DNA of 64,000 bases from positions 248,001 to 312,000 of the forward strand of contig NZ_KB899966.1 of the NCBI RefSeq assembly GCF_000378485.1, in the 5' to 3' direction. Shown here piece by piece: positions 8,434-17,285 of the stretch (the first letter of the stretch is position 1; each line of letters opens with the position of its first letter). The translations under genes and the position numbers were made by a program. Source of the DNA: Flavobacterium rivuli WB 3.3-2 = DSM 21788 (GTDB lineage Bacteria > Bacteroidota > Bacteroidia > Flavobacteriales > Flavobacteriaceae). The notes below the pieces were generated by a model that did not search any database, was not told the DNA's origin, and worked only from the letters and a program-made list of their open reading frames with translations.

Positions 8434-9798
8434 ATGAAACTCAAAATTAACCTGCTCATTATTTTTTCTACCATTATACTGGTGGTACTTGCGGCTATGC
8501 AATACTATCTGGTAAAAACCGCTTACGACTATAAAGTAGAAGAATTCAGGACAGAGATACAAAACAAAATAGCAAAGGTTACTAATGAGGATAACGATAT
8601 AGACTCTTCCATCTTTTATAAAAAAAACCTGTTATATAAAGAGATGGTTGCCCAGTATATTAAAGACAGCCGAAAAGGTTTTAAAATTGAAGATACTGTG
8701 CAGCAGGGCGAATTTCGCGATGTGCTTTCGGGCAGGCTGCAACAGGAACTTAAGCATGAATTTCCTGAGCTTAAATTAGATTTTGCCGTAGTACTCAACA
8801 AGTTTGTAATGTATGATGGCTCCGTGCCCGATACCCTTTTTGCGCAGGAACCGCGTATAGAAAATGCCATAATGGGATCGCTTACCTCGCTTGATGATGC
8901 CTTTATGGTACGCAATTATGTAGGTACTGTTGCAGGCAGTTCTAATGGCTTAGGTAATGACCATAGTTTACTAACCGAAGACACTTTGTATATTTATATA
9001 CACGACTGGCAGCAGGTTATTTACAGCCGGATGCTACTTATATTCCTGTTCTCTGCGTTTGTAATGATTACGCTTATAACGCTTTTTGTAATTGCTATAA
9101 GGGCGCTTATCAAACAAAAAAAGGTAAGCGATATTAAGACCGATTTTATTAATAACATTACCCACGAACTTAAAACACCGCTTACAACCCTGTCTGTTTC
9201 TACAAAAATATTGCAGCGCAAAGAGACTATTAACGATCCTGAATTATTCAACAATATTGTAGATACCATTAGCCGCCAGAATATTCGCCTGCAAAATCTT
9301 ATAGACCAGGTTTTAGTGAATTCATTGGGATACGATGAGATAGAGCTCTCTAAAGAAAATATTGAAATTACTGCCCTGTTACAAACTGTTTGCAACGATT
9401 TTACTATGGCGCACCCTAACATCGACTTTAAAACTGACTTTAATAAAACGGCTATAAAACTTGTTTTAGATACTTTTTATCTTACTACTGCCATTACAAA
9501 TGTGCTGGAAAACGCGGTTAAGTACGGTTGTAAAAGCATTACCTTAAAAACGGTTTTGCAGTATGGCTTTTTTACCATCAGTATTCAGGATGATGGTATA
9601 GGTATTGCAAAAGACAAGCAGTTGCTCCTTTTTGATAAATTTTATCGTGTGGCACAAGGCAATATACACAATGCGAAAGGCCTTGGCCTGGGGCTATATT
9701 ATACCAACCAGATTGTAAAGGCGCATCAGGGTTATATAAATGTAATAAGCCAGTTGGGCAAGGGTGCAATGTTTAATATAACTATTCCGGCAGTATAA
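8434..9798 (+). CDS. Sensor histidine kinase
   Basis: This 454-residue membrane kinase has a first transmembrane segment at residues 5-25 and a periplasmic sensor of about 170 residues with no recognised fold. A second transmembrane segment (MLLIFLFSAFVMITLITLFV) follows. Then come HisKA with the phospho-acceptor in NNITHELKTPLTTL and an HATPase domain with N box NVLENAVKYG, DDGIGIA and GLGLGLYYT. It is followed four bases later by its response regulator. The signal is unknown. Confidence 0.93.
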   Translation: MKLKINLLIIFSTIILVVLAAMQYYLVKTAYDYKVEEFRTEIQNKIAKVTNEDNDIDSSIFYKKNLLYKEMVAQYIKDSRKGFKIEDTVQQGEFRDVLSGRLQQELKHEFPELKLDFAVVLNKFVMYDGSVPDTLFAQEPRIENAIMGSLTSLDDAFMVRNYVGTVAGSSNGLGNDHSLLTEDTLYIYIHDWQQVIYSRMLLIFLFSAFVMITLITLFVIAIRALIKQKKVSDIKTDFINNITHELKTPLTTLSVSTKILQRKETINDPELFNNIVDTISRQNIRLQNLIDQVLVNSLGYDEIELSKENIEITALLQTVCNDFTMAHPNIDFKTDFNKTAIKLVLDTFYLTTAITNVLENAVKYGCKSITLKTVLQYGFFTISIQDDGIGIAKDKQLLLFDKFYRVAQGNIHNAKGLGLGLYYTNQIVKAHQGYINVISQLGKGAMFNITIPAV

Positions 9799-9802
9799 TT
9801 TT

Positions 9803-10480
9803 ATGAAAAAAATTCTCTTAGCCGAAGACGATGCCGATTTTGCAGGGGTTTTAAAAATGTATCTCGAAATTCATGGGTATGCCGTGTCCTATTGCAAAGA
9901 TGGCGAAGAGGCCCTACAACTTTCGCAAAAAGAAATATTCGACATTTGTATACTTGATGTGATGATGCCTAAGCTTGATGGTTTTACATTGGCTGAAAAA
10001 ATGAATACCGATACTCCTTTTATTTTCCTTACCGCCCGCAAGCTTAAAGAAGACAAAATTAAAGGCCTTAAACTGGGTGCCGATGATTATATAGTAAAGC
10101 CTTTTGAAGTTGATGAGCTGGTTTTAAGGATTGGGAATATACTAAAGCGCAGCGAAAAAAGAAGTAGTATACCAACTGAAGATACATTTACAATAGGGCA
10201 ATACACACTCAATACCAATCGGTTAGAACTAAAATTTGAATCTGCAGTTCAGCAACTTACCCAAAAGGAAGCTGCTTTGGTCATTTACCTGTACCATAAC
10301 AGGAACAGGCTGTTAAAGCGTGATGAAATATTAAAAGCCATCTGGCAAACTGATGATTTCTTTTCTGGCCGTAGCATGGATGTATACATTAGCCGTTTAC
10401 GAAAATATTTCCAGAAAGATTCCTCAATACGCATTGAGAGTGTTAGGCATCTTGGGCTGGAGTTTAAAGTAGGCTACTAA
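9803..10480 (+). CDS. OmpR-family response regulator
   Basis: The 225-aa protein has an N-terminal receiver (acidic pair EDD near residue 8, phospho-acceptor Asp in CILDVMMPKLDG, conserved Lys in IVKPFE) and a C-terminal winged helix (SRLRKYF recognition region, last 90 residues). It is the partner of the preceding histidine kinase. The target genes are unknown; the divergent TonB receptor is the nearest candidate. Confidence 0.94.
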   Translation: MKKILLAEDDADFAGVLKMYLEIHGYAVSYCKDGEEALQLSQKEIFDICILDVMMPKLDGFTLAEKMNTDTPFIFLTARKLKEDKIKGLKLGADDYIVKPFEVDELVLRIGNILKRSEKRSSIPTEDTFTIGQYTLNTNRLELKFESAVQQLTQKEAALVIYLYHNRNRLLKRDEILKAIWQTDDFFSGRSMDVYISRLRKYFQKDSSIRIESVRHLGLEFKVGY

Positions 10481-10492
10481 TAAAACCACATA

Positions 10493-10532
10493 CAAATTTG
10501 TGGAATTCGTGAAATTCGCGGCTAAAAAATTA
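10493..10532. repeat. AATTCGTG-type interspersed repeat
   Basis: TGGAATTCGTGAAATTCGCG followed by GCTAAAAAATTA is nearly the same as units at 3142-3210. It separates the response regulator gene from the 3' end of rnpB. Confidence 0.55.
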
Positions 10533-10850
10533 AAAAAAGCAGGCCTGTAAGCCGGATTCTGTATCCCCGAGGGACCCTTATCATTTATCTAAACACAACA
10601 TTACTGTTGCGATCAATCTGCCTACCCCCCGGCATCGGGCGGGCAGCCCTACAATAGCCGGTATACATGGCATTTCACCGCATAGAGTTTACCTGGTTTC
10701 ACTACAGCATTACCTGTACATACTTTCTGTTGCACTTGTCCTCCCGCGGTTCTGCATACCACGGTGACGGGCGTTACCCGCTATGCTGCCCTCTGGTGTC
10801 CGGACTTTCCTCCCTTTTTGCAAAGAGCGATAAGGCGGCCTGCGGCGCGA
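10533..10850 (-). ncRNA. rnpB: RNase P RNA (bacterial class A)
   Basis: The minus strand carries the universally conserved core: GAGGAAAGTCCGGAC near the 5' end, GCGGGTAACGCCCGT, GGTAAACTCTA, GATAAATGATA and the 3' element AGAATCCGGCTTACAGGCC. The terminal P1 helix pairs GCAGGCC (10837-10843) with GGCCTGC (10539-10545), and a run of seven T follows, giving the terminator. It is the catalytic RNA that matures tRNA 5' ends. The exact 5' end is estimated to within about 10 bases. ORFs in this interval are spurious. Confidence 0.96.
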
Positions 10851-10984
10851 AGATACTTTAAAAAATGGAATTTCAAATTTGCGGTTTCACATTTATGGCC
10901 GAATAAGCATATAAATTGTAGTGGCATTTATAATACGTTACCAATTTAACGAATCAAAACTACGTGATTAAAATTAACATAGTC

Positions 10985-11020
10985 ACTACATCGCTGTAGT
11001 AAATAAAAAATGTATATTTG
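10985..11020 (+). promoter_or_regulatory. Candidate promoter and operator of the GH97 gene
   Basis: The palindrome ACTACA-TCGC-TGTAGT (10985-11000) lies 12 bases before a -7 box TATATTTG (11013-11020). It is where a repressor or activator could act. The leader to the ATG at 11083 is about 55 bases. Confidence 0.5.
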
Positions 11021-11082
11021 TGGTTTTGTAGAATAGTATAGAATAGAATAATTTTATAAATCCACTTTTACTTATTTATAAT

Positions 11083-13023
11083 ATGAAAAATAAATTTATT
11101 AATCGCGCTTTAATTTTATTGCTCCCTGGGGCACTTTTGCTCTTTACTAATTGTAACGCACAGGATAAGGCATTGTATATTAAATCTAAAGATGATTTAA
11201 ACAAAATAACATTGTCATTAAATGCTAATGGCGAGTTATCTTATAATGTAACACATAAAGATAAAACTTTTATTCTTGACTCCCCTCTTGGACTTAACTG
11301 TGAAAATGAAGATTTTACAAAAGGATTATCTGTCGCAAATGTTTCGCAAATTACAGAAAAAAGGGAAAAATATGAACTTAAGGTTGCCAATAATAAAAGT
11401 ATAGACCATGTTTTTAAAAGTAAAAGCATAACCTTTAAAAACAATAAAGGACAATTATTAATCGTCGATATAATTGCAGGAAATGAAGGTGTTGCTTTTA
11501 GATACCGTTTCCCCAATGAAGGAAATAGCATCCTTAAAATAAAAGAGGAGCTTACTGCATTTCATATTGCCCAAAATGCAAAAGGCTGGATGCAACCCTA
11601 TAATAAGGCCGGAGATTATACTCCCGGTTACGAAGATTTTTATGTAAATGTAAATTCCGGCGACCCTATAAGAGGAGAACGCAATCCGTCTGTTGGGTGG
11701 TGCATGCCTGCACTGTTTAATGTAAATGATAATAAAAACTGGGTATTAATTGCAGAATCCGGCAATGAGGGCACATATCCCGGTTGTCACTTAGCACCTG
11801 ATTCTAAGGGTGGCATTTATAAAGTTGCATTTGCAAAGAAAGACGAGAAATTTACATTGCCGTTACCCGATAAAGAAAATGTTTACCCGGAGTCAAGCCT
11901 GCCATGGGTTATGCCGTGGAGGGTTATTATCATAGGCGAACAAGCCGGAGATATACTACTTTCAACCCTTATTACAGATTTAGCTCCTGCCTCTAAAATT
12001 GAAGATACTTCGTGGATAGAGCCCGGAAAGGCGGCGTGGTCATGGTGGTCGCACCCTGATGACCATTCGCCCGAAATTTATAATGAATTTACAGATGTTT
12101 CGGCGGCATTTGGTTTTAAATATACACTTTTTGATGCAGGCTGGGAAAAGGCAAATAAAGACGGTAATATTATAAACATAGCCACTGCAAAAGGTATTAA
12201 ACCTTTGGTTTGGGGATATTCATCAGAATATTTTGACACTAAGAAAAGGAAAGACAGGTTTAAACAACTGGCAGGCATGGGCGTTAAAGGCGTTAAGATA
12301 GACTTTTGGTGCTCTGACAGGCAGGAGGTAATGGCAACGTTGCAATCTGTATTTGAAGATGCTGCCAAAGAACATCTACTGATAAACCTTCATGGTACAA
12401 CAATACCAAGGGGGTGGCACAGGACATGGCCTAATTTTATGACTGCAGAAGCTATACTTGGTACGGAAAGTTATTTTTATGAGCCCAGGTTTCCTGAAGA
12501 AGCCGCACAGCAAAATACGGTGCTGCCTTTTACAAGAAACGTAGCGGGCCCGGCAGACTATACCCCGTTTGCATTAACCATGAGAAAATACCCGCGACTT
12601 AACACCGCAGCTCATGAGCTTTCTATGGCTATGATATACACATCGGGTATTATACATTTTGCCGACTCTAAAGAGATATTTGACTCGCTACCGGCAGAGG
12701 TTAAAAACCTATTAAAAGATATGCCCGCCACCTGGGATAAAACAGAATATTTAGTTGCCGAACCGGGCAAAGCGTTAATACTTTCACGAAAAAAAGATGC
12801 ACTGTCTTATATTGTGGGTATAAATGGTACTAATAAAGAGCTGCCTGTTAAACTGGACCTTGCAAAATATGGTAAAGGCTTCTCGCATTTCAGGATCATA
12901 AAAGAAGGACAGGATGCTTTAATGGGCTTTGATATAAAAACATACCCGATAACTTCTGGCTGGAATTATAATTTAGCGCCAAAAGGCGGTTTTATTATTC
13001 AGTTCATTAACGATAAAAAATAA
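11083..13023 (+). CDS. Glycoside hydrolase family 97 alpha-glycosidase, lipoprotein
   Basis: This 646-aa protein starts with a lipoprotein signal (LLLFTNC, Cys about residue 24). It has the three GH97 parts: N-terminal beta-sandwich (about 30-290), catalytic TIM barrel (WSWWSHPDDHSPE, YTLFDAGWEK, GVKIDFWCSDRQE, LLINLHGTTIPRGWHRTWPN, MTAEAILGTESY) and C-terminal beta-domain. The Asp in KIDFW would be the nucleophile if this is a retaining GH97; this is inferred from the family. It probably removes alpha-linked glucose or galactose in the periplasm or on the cell surface. No Sus genes adjoin it. Confidence 0.93.
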   Translation: MKNKFINRALILLLPGALLLFTNCNAQDKALYIKSKDDLNKITLSLNANGELSYNVTHKDKTFILDSPLGLNCENEDFTKGLSVANVSQITEKREKYELKVANNKSIDHVFKSKSITFKNNKGQLLIVDIIAGNEGVAFRYRFPNEGNSILKIKEELTAFHIAQNAKGWMQPYNKAGDYTPGYEDFYVNVNSGDPIRGERNPSVGWCMPALFNVNDNKNWVLIAESGNEGTYPGCHLAPDSKGGIYKVAFAKKDEKFTLPLPDKENVYPESSLPWVMPWRVIIIGEQAGDILLSTLITDLAPASKIEDTSWIEPGKAAWSWWSHPDDHSPEIYNEFTDVSAAFGFKYTLFDAGWEKANKDGNIINIATAKGIKPLVWGYSSEYFDTKKRKDRFKQLAGMGVKGVKIDFWCSDRQEVMATLQSVFEDAAKEHLLINLHGTTIPRGWHRTWPNFMTAEAILGTESYFYEPRFPEEAAQQNTVLPFTRNVAGPADYTPFALTMRKYPRLNTAAHELSMAMIYTSGIIHFADSKEIFDSLPAEVKNLLKDMPATWDKTEYLVAEPGKALILSRKKDALSYIVGINGTNKELPVKLDLAKYGKGFSHFRIIKEGQDALMGFDIKTYPITSGWNYNLAPKGGFIIQFINDKK

Positions 13024-13212
13024 TAGTAAATGTTTTTGTCCTTTATTTTTAACTCTTAAATGTTCTTTAACAGTTATGTTTATTGTAGTGTAACAGGCTG
13101 TCTGTCCTAAATCTTCATTCAAAATTAAGATTAACATTTCGTTGGCTGCATGCAAAATATGAAATCTTTAATTTTAAGATAATAAAGCAAACTAACTTAA
13201 AGGACAAAGAAT

Positions 13213-13518
13213 ATGGACAGACAGATGTATCATTATGCAACGGTAAGCAAAGCGTTGCAGGAACTGGCAGAAAAAGGTTTTACAACAGATTTTAACCTGC
13301 AGGAAGATCGCATTAAGGCAAACTTTAGCGATTTTGAGATCGTTGAAATTTACCGTTATGAAGGCGAAAGCGACCCTGGTGATGAGGCTACTGTATATGG
13401 TATAAAAAGTGTAGACGGGCAAAAAGGGGTTTTTGTTGCAGGCTCTGGTGCATTTGAAGAAAACAGCGCTGCCAAGCTCTTAGATACTATGAGCATTAAA
13501 GGCAGGGAAGCGCAATAA
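13213..13518 (+). CDS. Small conserved Bacteroidota protein of unknown function
   Basis: The 101-residue acidic protein starts [20 protein letters not shown] and contains [20 protein letters not shown]. Similar small proteins in Bacteroidota are recalled as being named phosphoribosylpyrophosphate synthetase, but this length and the lack of a PRPP-binding loop do not support that activity. It lies three bases before the topoisomerase IB gene, so the two are probably co-transcribed. Confidence 0.7.
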   Translation: MDRQMYHYATVSKALQELAEKGFTTDFNLQEDRIKANFSDFEIVEIYRYEGESDPGDEATVYGIKSVDGQKGVFVAGSGAFEENSAAKLLDTMSIKGREAQ

Positions 13519-13521
13519 GCA

Positions 13522-14598
13522 ATGAACAGGCTGCAAAAAAAACTCGAAAAAATAGGGAGCGATCCTAAAACAACTGCAAAAGCTGTTGGCTTACGCTATT
13601 CGTTGTCGTCTGATAAGGGCTACTACAGGAAACGTAAAGCCAATGGCTTTTCTTATATAGATGAAACCGGTACAACCATAAAAGACAAAGACGCTTTGGC
13701 GCGTATTAAGGCACTGGTAATACCACCGGCCTGGGAAAACGTATGGATATCGCCTTATGAAAATGGACACCTGCAGGTAACGGGAACTGACGTTAAAGGC
13801 CGTAAACAATACCGCTACCACCCTGACTGGAACAAGATACGCAACCAGTCAAAATTCTTTCGCTTACGCAGGTTTGCGCTGGCGTTGCCGCATATTCGCG
13901 AACAGGTAGAAAAAGATTTAAAACGAAATGGGTTACCCTACGAAAAAATTGTGGCACTTGTGGTTAAACTTATAGAACTTACAAATATTCGTATAGGTAA
14001 CGACGCTTACAAAAAATTATATGGTTCCTTTGGGCTTACAACGCTACGCGACAGGCACGTAAAGTTTGACGGTGCCACGGTAATGTTCGACTTTGTGGGT
14101 AAAAAAGGCGTTAAGCATAAAATAAAACTACAAAGCCGCCGCATGGCTAACCTTGTAAAAAAATGCCAGGACATACCGGGACAGGAATTGTTCCAGTATC
14201 TTGATGATGATGGGCACAGGCATACCATTGGGTCGGGAGATATAAACAATTATTTAAAGGAGATTTCGGGAGAAGATTTTACAGCCAAAGACTTTAGGGC
14301 ATGGGCAGGCAGCCTTAATGCATTATGCGCTTTTAATGAACTGGGCGAGTTTGAAAGCGTAACCGATTTTAAACGTAAAGTAGTAAGCGTATTAGATTCT
14401 GTTGCCGAAAAACTGGGCAATACCCGTACTGTTTGCAAAAAGTATTATGTGCACCCTACAGTTGTTGCTGCTTATGAAAAAGGAACGCTCTGGAACTACA
14501 AAATTACAGAGATTAATAATGATGGAGAACTTAACCCATCTGAAAAAGCATTACTCGAATTATTGTCTACCGAAGACATAGCAGATGTGATAACATAG
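13522..14598 (+). CDS. DNA topoisomerase IB
   Basis: The 358-aa protein has the poxvirus-like topoisomerase IB layout: an N-terminal domain ending in the VIPPAWENVWISP segment, and a catalytic domain with RIGNDAYKKLYGSFGLTTLR, KHKIKLQSRRM, HTIGSGDINNYL and FTAKDFRAWAG. The catalytic Tyr is in KKYYVHP near residue 310. It relaxes supercoils through a 3'-phosphotyrosine intermediate. It is co-oriented with and directly behind the small 101-aa gene. Confidence 0.94.
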   Translation: MNRLQKKLEKIGSDPKTTAKAVGLRYSLSSDKGYYRKRKANGFSYIDETGTTIKDKDALARIKALVIPPAWENVWISPYENGHLQVTGTDVKGRKQYRYHPDWNKIRNQSKFFRLRRFALALPHIREQVEKDLKRNGLPYEKIVALVVKLIELTNIRIGNDAYKKLYGSFGLTTLRDRHVKFDGATVMFDFVGKKGVKHKIKLQSRRMANLVKKCQDIPGQELFQYLDDDGHRHTIGSGDINNYLKEISGEDFTAKDFRAWAGSLNALCAFNELGEFESVTDFKRKVVSVLDSVAEKLGNTRTVCKKYYVHPTVVAAYEKGTLWNYKITEINNDGELNPSEKALLELLSTEDIADVIT

Positions 14599-14622
14599 TA
14601 ATCAGCTGTAGATATAATCTCA

Positions 14623-14681
14623 GACACGAATTTCATAGATTACACAAATTTATCAGATTTGTTGTTTGTGAAATTCGTGTC
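14623..14681. repeat. Inverted repeat between topoisomerase and antiporter genes
   Basis: GACACGAATTTCA (14623-14635) is perfectly inverted as TGAAATTCGTGTC (14669-14681), with a 33-base loop. It belongs to the AATTCGTG repeat family seen at 3.1 and 10.5 kb and may form a hairpin at the end of the topoisomerase mRNA. Confidence 0.6.
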
Positions 14682-14740
14682 ATAATTTTAGTCAGTTTTA
14701 AGCTTCTGTATATATTAACTTACATCTACAACGAAATTAT

Positions 14741-14783
14741 TTATATTTGAACCTATGGCGATACATCGCTGTTTCAAATATAA
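14741..14783 (+). promoter_or_regulatory. Promoter with 11-bp inverted repeat before the antiporter start
   Basis: TTATATTTGAA (14741-14751) contains a -7 box TATATTTG. It is perfectly inverted as TTCAAATATAA (14773-14783), ending three bases before the ATG. The right arm covers the ribosome-binding position. Confidence 0.55.
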
Positions 14784-14786
14784 GAC

Positions 14787-16034
14787 ATGGACAACTACAC
14801 CGTCATACTATTTATACTCGCCATTATGATAGGGCTATCTGCCATGGCAGATAAGATTAACCTGCCTTACCCCATTTTGCTTATCGTAGCAGGTATAGGG
14901 ATGGGATTCATTCCTATGCTGCCGCCTATGGAGATAAACCCCGAAATTATTTTCCTGATATTTTTACCGCCTTTATTATATGATGCTGCCTTTAATATTT
15001 CGTTTAAAGAATTTAAAACAAACATAAATACAATAGCAACGCTCTCAATAACATTGGTGTTTTTAACAGCTTTGGGTATTGCCGCCGTGGCCTATTATCT
15101 TGTACCCGGCATGACGTGGCCGTTGGCATTTGTATTAGGTTCTATACTTTCTGCTACCGATGCTGTTGCTGCTATGAGTATAACAAAAGGTTTAGGATTA
15201 TCGCATAAAACAAATACTATATTAGAGGGCGAAAGCCTTGTAAATGATGCCTCTGCACTTGTAGCGTATCGCTTTGCCGTAGCTGCCGTAACCGGTAGTG
15301 CCTTTGTTTTCTGGAAAGCAGGGCTTGAGTTTTTATTACTCCTTGGGGGTGGCTTTGTAGTGGGCGCAGTAATGGGTAAAGTACTGGCTTTTATAATTAT
15401 GAGGGTTGATAAAAACAAGGTAGTAATTATTAGTTTTATGCTGCTCATGCCTTTTATAACCTATCTTCTGGCTGAAGAACTTCACGTATCGGGGGTTATT
15501 GCAGCCGTAACGCTTGGGCTATCCATCGCCCGTTTTAGCAATAAGGTTTTTCCGGTTACTTTTAAGGAGCAGTCAAAATCTATCTGGGATATTATCATAT
15601 TTATGCTGAACGGACTGATTTTTATTTTAATAGGCCTGCAATTTCCTTATGTATTAAAAAATATAGATGTGGCCGATGTTGGGTTTTACAGCCTTGTGGC
15701 GTTAGTTATTACCATTGTAGCGCTGGCCATACGCATGGTGCGTATATTTCTTCAGAAAATAAATTTGCAAAAAGCTTTCAGTGCAAAAAAAGGCAGGATA
15801 ACAGAAGAAGCTCTGCTTGATTTTAAAAATAGCCTTATCATTGGATGGTCGGGCATGCGGGGCATTGTTTCATTGGCTATCGCACTTGGTTTACCTGAAC
15901 ATCTTGAAGATGGCACGCCATTTCCCCTACGTAATCCAATTATATTTATATCGGTAGCAGTAGTTTTGTTTACCCTTATTGGACAGGGACTTACGCTGCC
16001 ATGGATAGTAAAGAAACTGGAAGAAAAAGAATGA
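14787..16034 (+). CDS. Na+/H+ antiporter, CPA1 family
   Basis: This 415-residue integral membrane protein has about 12 hydrophobic helices. It shows CPA1 landmarks: PYPILLIVAGIGMGF near the start, FLPPLLYDAAFNIS, GSILSATDAVAAMS and ILEGESLVNDASALVAYR (membrane-embedded Asp of the ND pair), and GWSGMRGIVSLAIALGLP near the end. It exchanges protons for Na+ or K+ in pH and salt homeostasis. It lacks a long cytosolic tail. It appears to be transcribed alone. Confidence 0.93.
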   Translation: MDNYTVILFILAIMIGLSAMADKINLPYPILLIVAGIGMGFIPMLPPMEINPEIIFLIFLPPLLYDAAFNISFKEFKTNINTIATLSITLVFLTALGIAAVAYYLVPGMTWPLAFVLGSILSATDAVAAMSITKGLGLSHKTNTILEGESLVNDASALVAYRFAVAAVTGSAFVFWKAGLEFLLLLGGGFVVGAVMGKVLAFIIMRVDKNKVVIISFMLLMPFITYLLAEELHVSGVIAAVTLGLSIARFSNKVFPVTFKEQSKSIWDIIIFMLNGLIFILIGLQFPYVLKNIDVADVGFYSLVALVITIVALAIRMVRIFLQKINLQKAFSAKKGRITEEALLDFKNSLIIGWSGMRGIVSLAIALGLPEHLEDGTPFPLRNPIIFISVAVVLFTLIGQGLTLPWIVKKLEEKE

Positions 16035-16175
16035 TTTTATTTTCCTGAAATCTGCATTTGCTAAGTATTTTTGATTTTTAATTTACTAAGCCCTGATACT
16101 TTGTAACTTAATAATTATTCGTGTTTTGCAGGATGTAAATCGTAGGCGGGTAACTATAAATCTCAAATGATTTGC

Positions 16176-16183
16176 TATATTTG
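16176..16183 (+). promoter_or_regulatory. Candidate -7 box of dnaX
   Basis: TATATTTG lies 17 bases before the ATG at 16200. It overlaps the first codons of the longer possible frame from 16167, so that longer start is unlikely. Confidence 0.5.
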
Positions 16184-16199
16184 CTACTCACTAAATGCT

Positions 16200-17285
16200 A
16201 TGGAACAGTTTATTGTATCAGCCCGCAAGTACCGCCCGCAAACCTTTAAGGATGTGGTTGGGCAACAGGCTATTACCAATACCCTGCTTAATGCTATAGA
16301 CAGTAACCACCTGGCACAGGCACTGTTATTTACCGGTCCTCGTGGTGTAGGTAAAACAACCTGTGCGCGTATATTAGCCCGAAAAATAAACCAGGAAGGC
16401 TATGATGACCCGTATGAAGATTTTGCTTTTAACGTGTTCGAGCTTGATGCTGCTTCTAACAACTCTGTAGATGATATCCGAAGCCTTATAGACCAGGTAA
16501 GGATACCCCCGCAAACAGGTAAGTATAAAGTTTATATTATAGATGAGGTGCACATGCTCTCTCAGGCTGCTTTTAACGCGTTCCTTAAAACGCTTGAAGA
16601 GCCGCCAAGGCATGCCATTTTTATACTGGCTACTACAGAGAAGCACAAGATTATCCCTACAATTTTATCGCGATGCCAGATATTTGATTTTAAAAGAATA
16701 ACGGTTAAAGATGCTAAAGACCATCTTGCAGAAGTTGCCCGTAGCCAGGGAATAACTTTTGAAGATGATGCCCTGCACATCATTGCCCAGAAGGCCGATG
16801 GTGCCATGCGCGATGCCCTTTCTATTTTTGACAGGGTAGTAAGTTATTGCGGAAGCAACCTTACACGACAGGCTGTTACAGAGAACCTTAACGTACTCGA
16901 TTACGAGTATTACATTAAGGTAACTGATTTAATATTAGAGAATAAAATACCCGATCTTCTGTTAGCTTACAATGATATTTTGGCTAAAGGTTTTGACGGA
17001 CATCATTTTATTGCCGGGCTTGCCTCCCATTTTAGAGACCTATTAGTGTCTAAAAATCCGGCTACACTGGTGTTACTTGAAGCCGGCGAAGTTGCCCAAA
17101 ACCTATACGGCATTCAGGCGCAAAAAGCAAGTCAGGATTTCCTGCTAAAAGGTATTGACATTGCCAATGATTGCGACCTTAAATATAAAGTAAGCCAAAA
17201 CCAGCGCCTCCTTGCTGAGCTTTGCCTTATGCAGCTTGCCTCTATCACTTTTGATGGAGAAAAAAAAAAGCTGACCAATTTATAA
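16200..17285 (+). CDS. dnaX: DNA polymerase III gamma subunit (zero-frame product of dnaX)
   Basis: The 361-aa product begins MEQFIVSARKYRPQTF. It has the clamp-loader AAA+ motifs: P-loop GPRGVGKTTCARILA, Walker B YIIDEVHMLS and sensor/arginine region TILSRCQIF. DnaX is the ATPase of the sliding-clamp loader. The frame ends at TAA 17283-17285, 13 bases after an A10 run. The next 700 bases are open in the -1 frame and encode the rest of tau. Gamma is thus the unshifted product. Confidence 0.93.
   Translation: MEQFIVSARKYRPQTFKDVVGQQAITNTLLNAIDSNHLAQALLFTGPRGVGKTTCARILARKINQEGYDDPYEDFAFNVFELDAASNNSVDDIRSLIDQVRIPPQTGKYKVYIIDEVHMLSQAAFNAFLKTLEEPPRHAIFILATTEKHKIIPTILSRCQIFDFKRITVKDAKDHLAEVARSQGITFEDDALHIIAQKADGAMRDALSIFDRVVSYCGSNLTRQAVTENLNVLDYEYYIKVTDLILENKIPDLLLAYNDILAKGFDGHHFIAGLASHFRDLLVSKNPATLVLLEAGEVAQNLYGIQAQKASQDFLLKGIDIANDCDLKYKVSQNQRLLAELCLMQLASITFDGEKKKLTNL
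17260..17270 (+). other. dnaX frameshift or slippage site (A10-G)
   Basis: Ten consecutive A residues (17260-17269) then G. Zero frame reads GAA-AAA-AAA-AAG-CTG; a -1 shift reads AAA-GCT-GAC-CAA and enters the long downstream frame. Such sites in dnaX work by ribosomal -1 frameshifting (Escherichia coli) or polymerase slippage (Thermus). Confidence 0.85.

Noticed and set aside
10667..10949. Two ORFs of 61-64 aa on the plus strand
   Set aside because: They lie antisense to, or just beyond, the RNase P RNA and have no protein-like composition.
13213..13518. PRPP synthetase activity for the 101-aa protein
   Set aside because: It is far too short and has no PRPP-binding loop; the name seems to be a carried-over misannotation.
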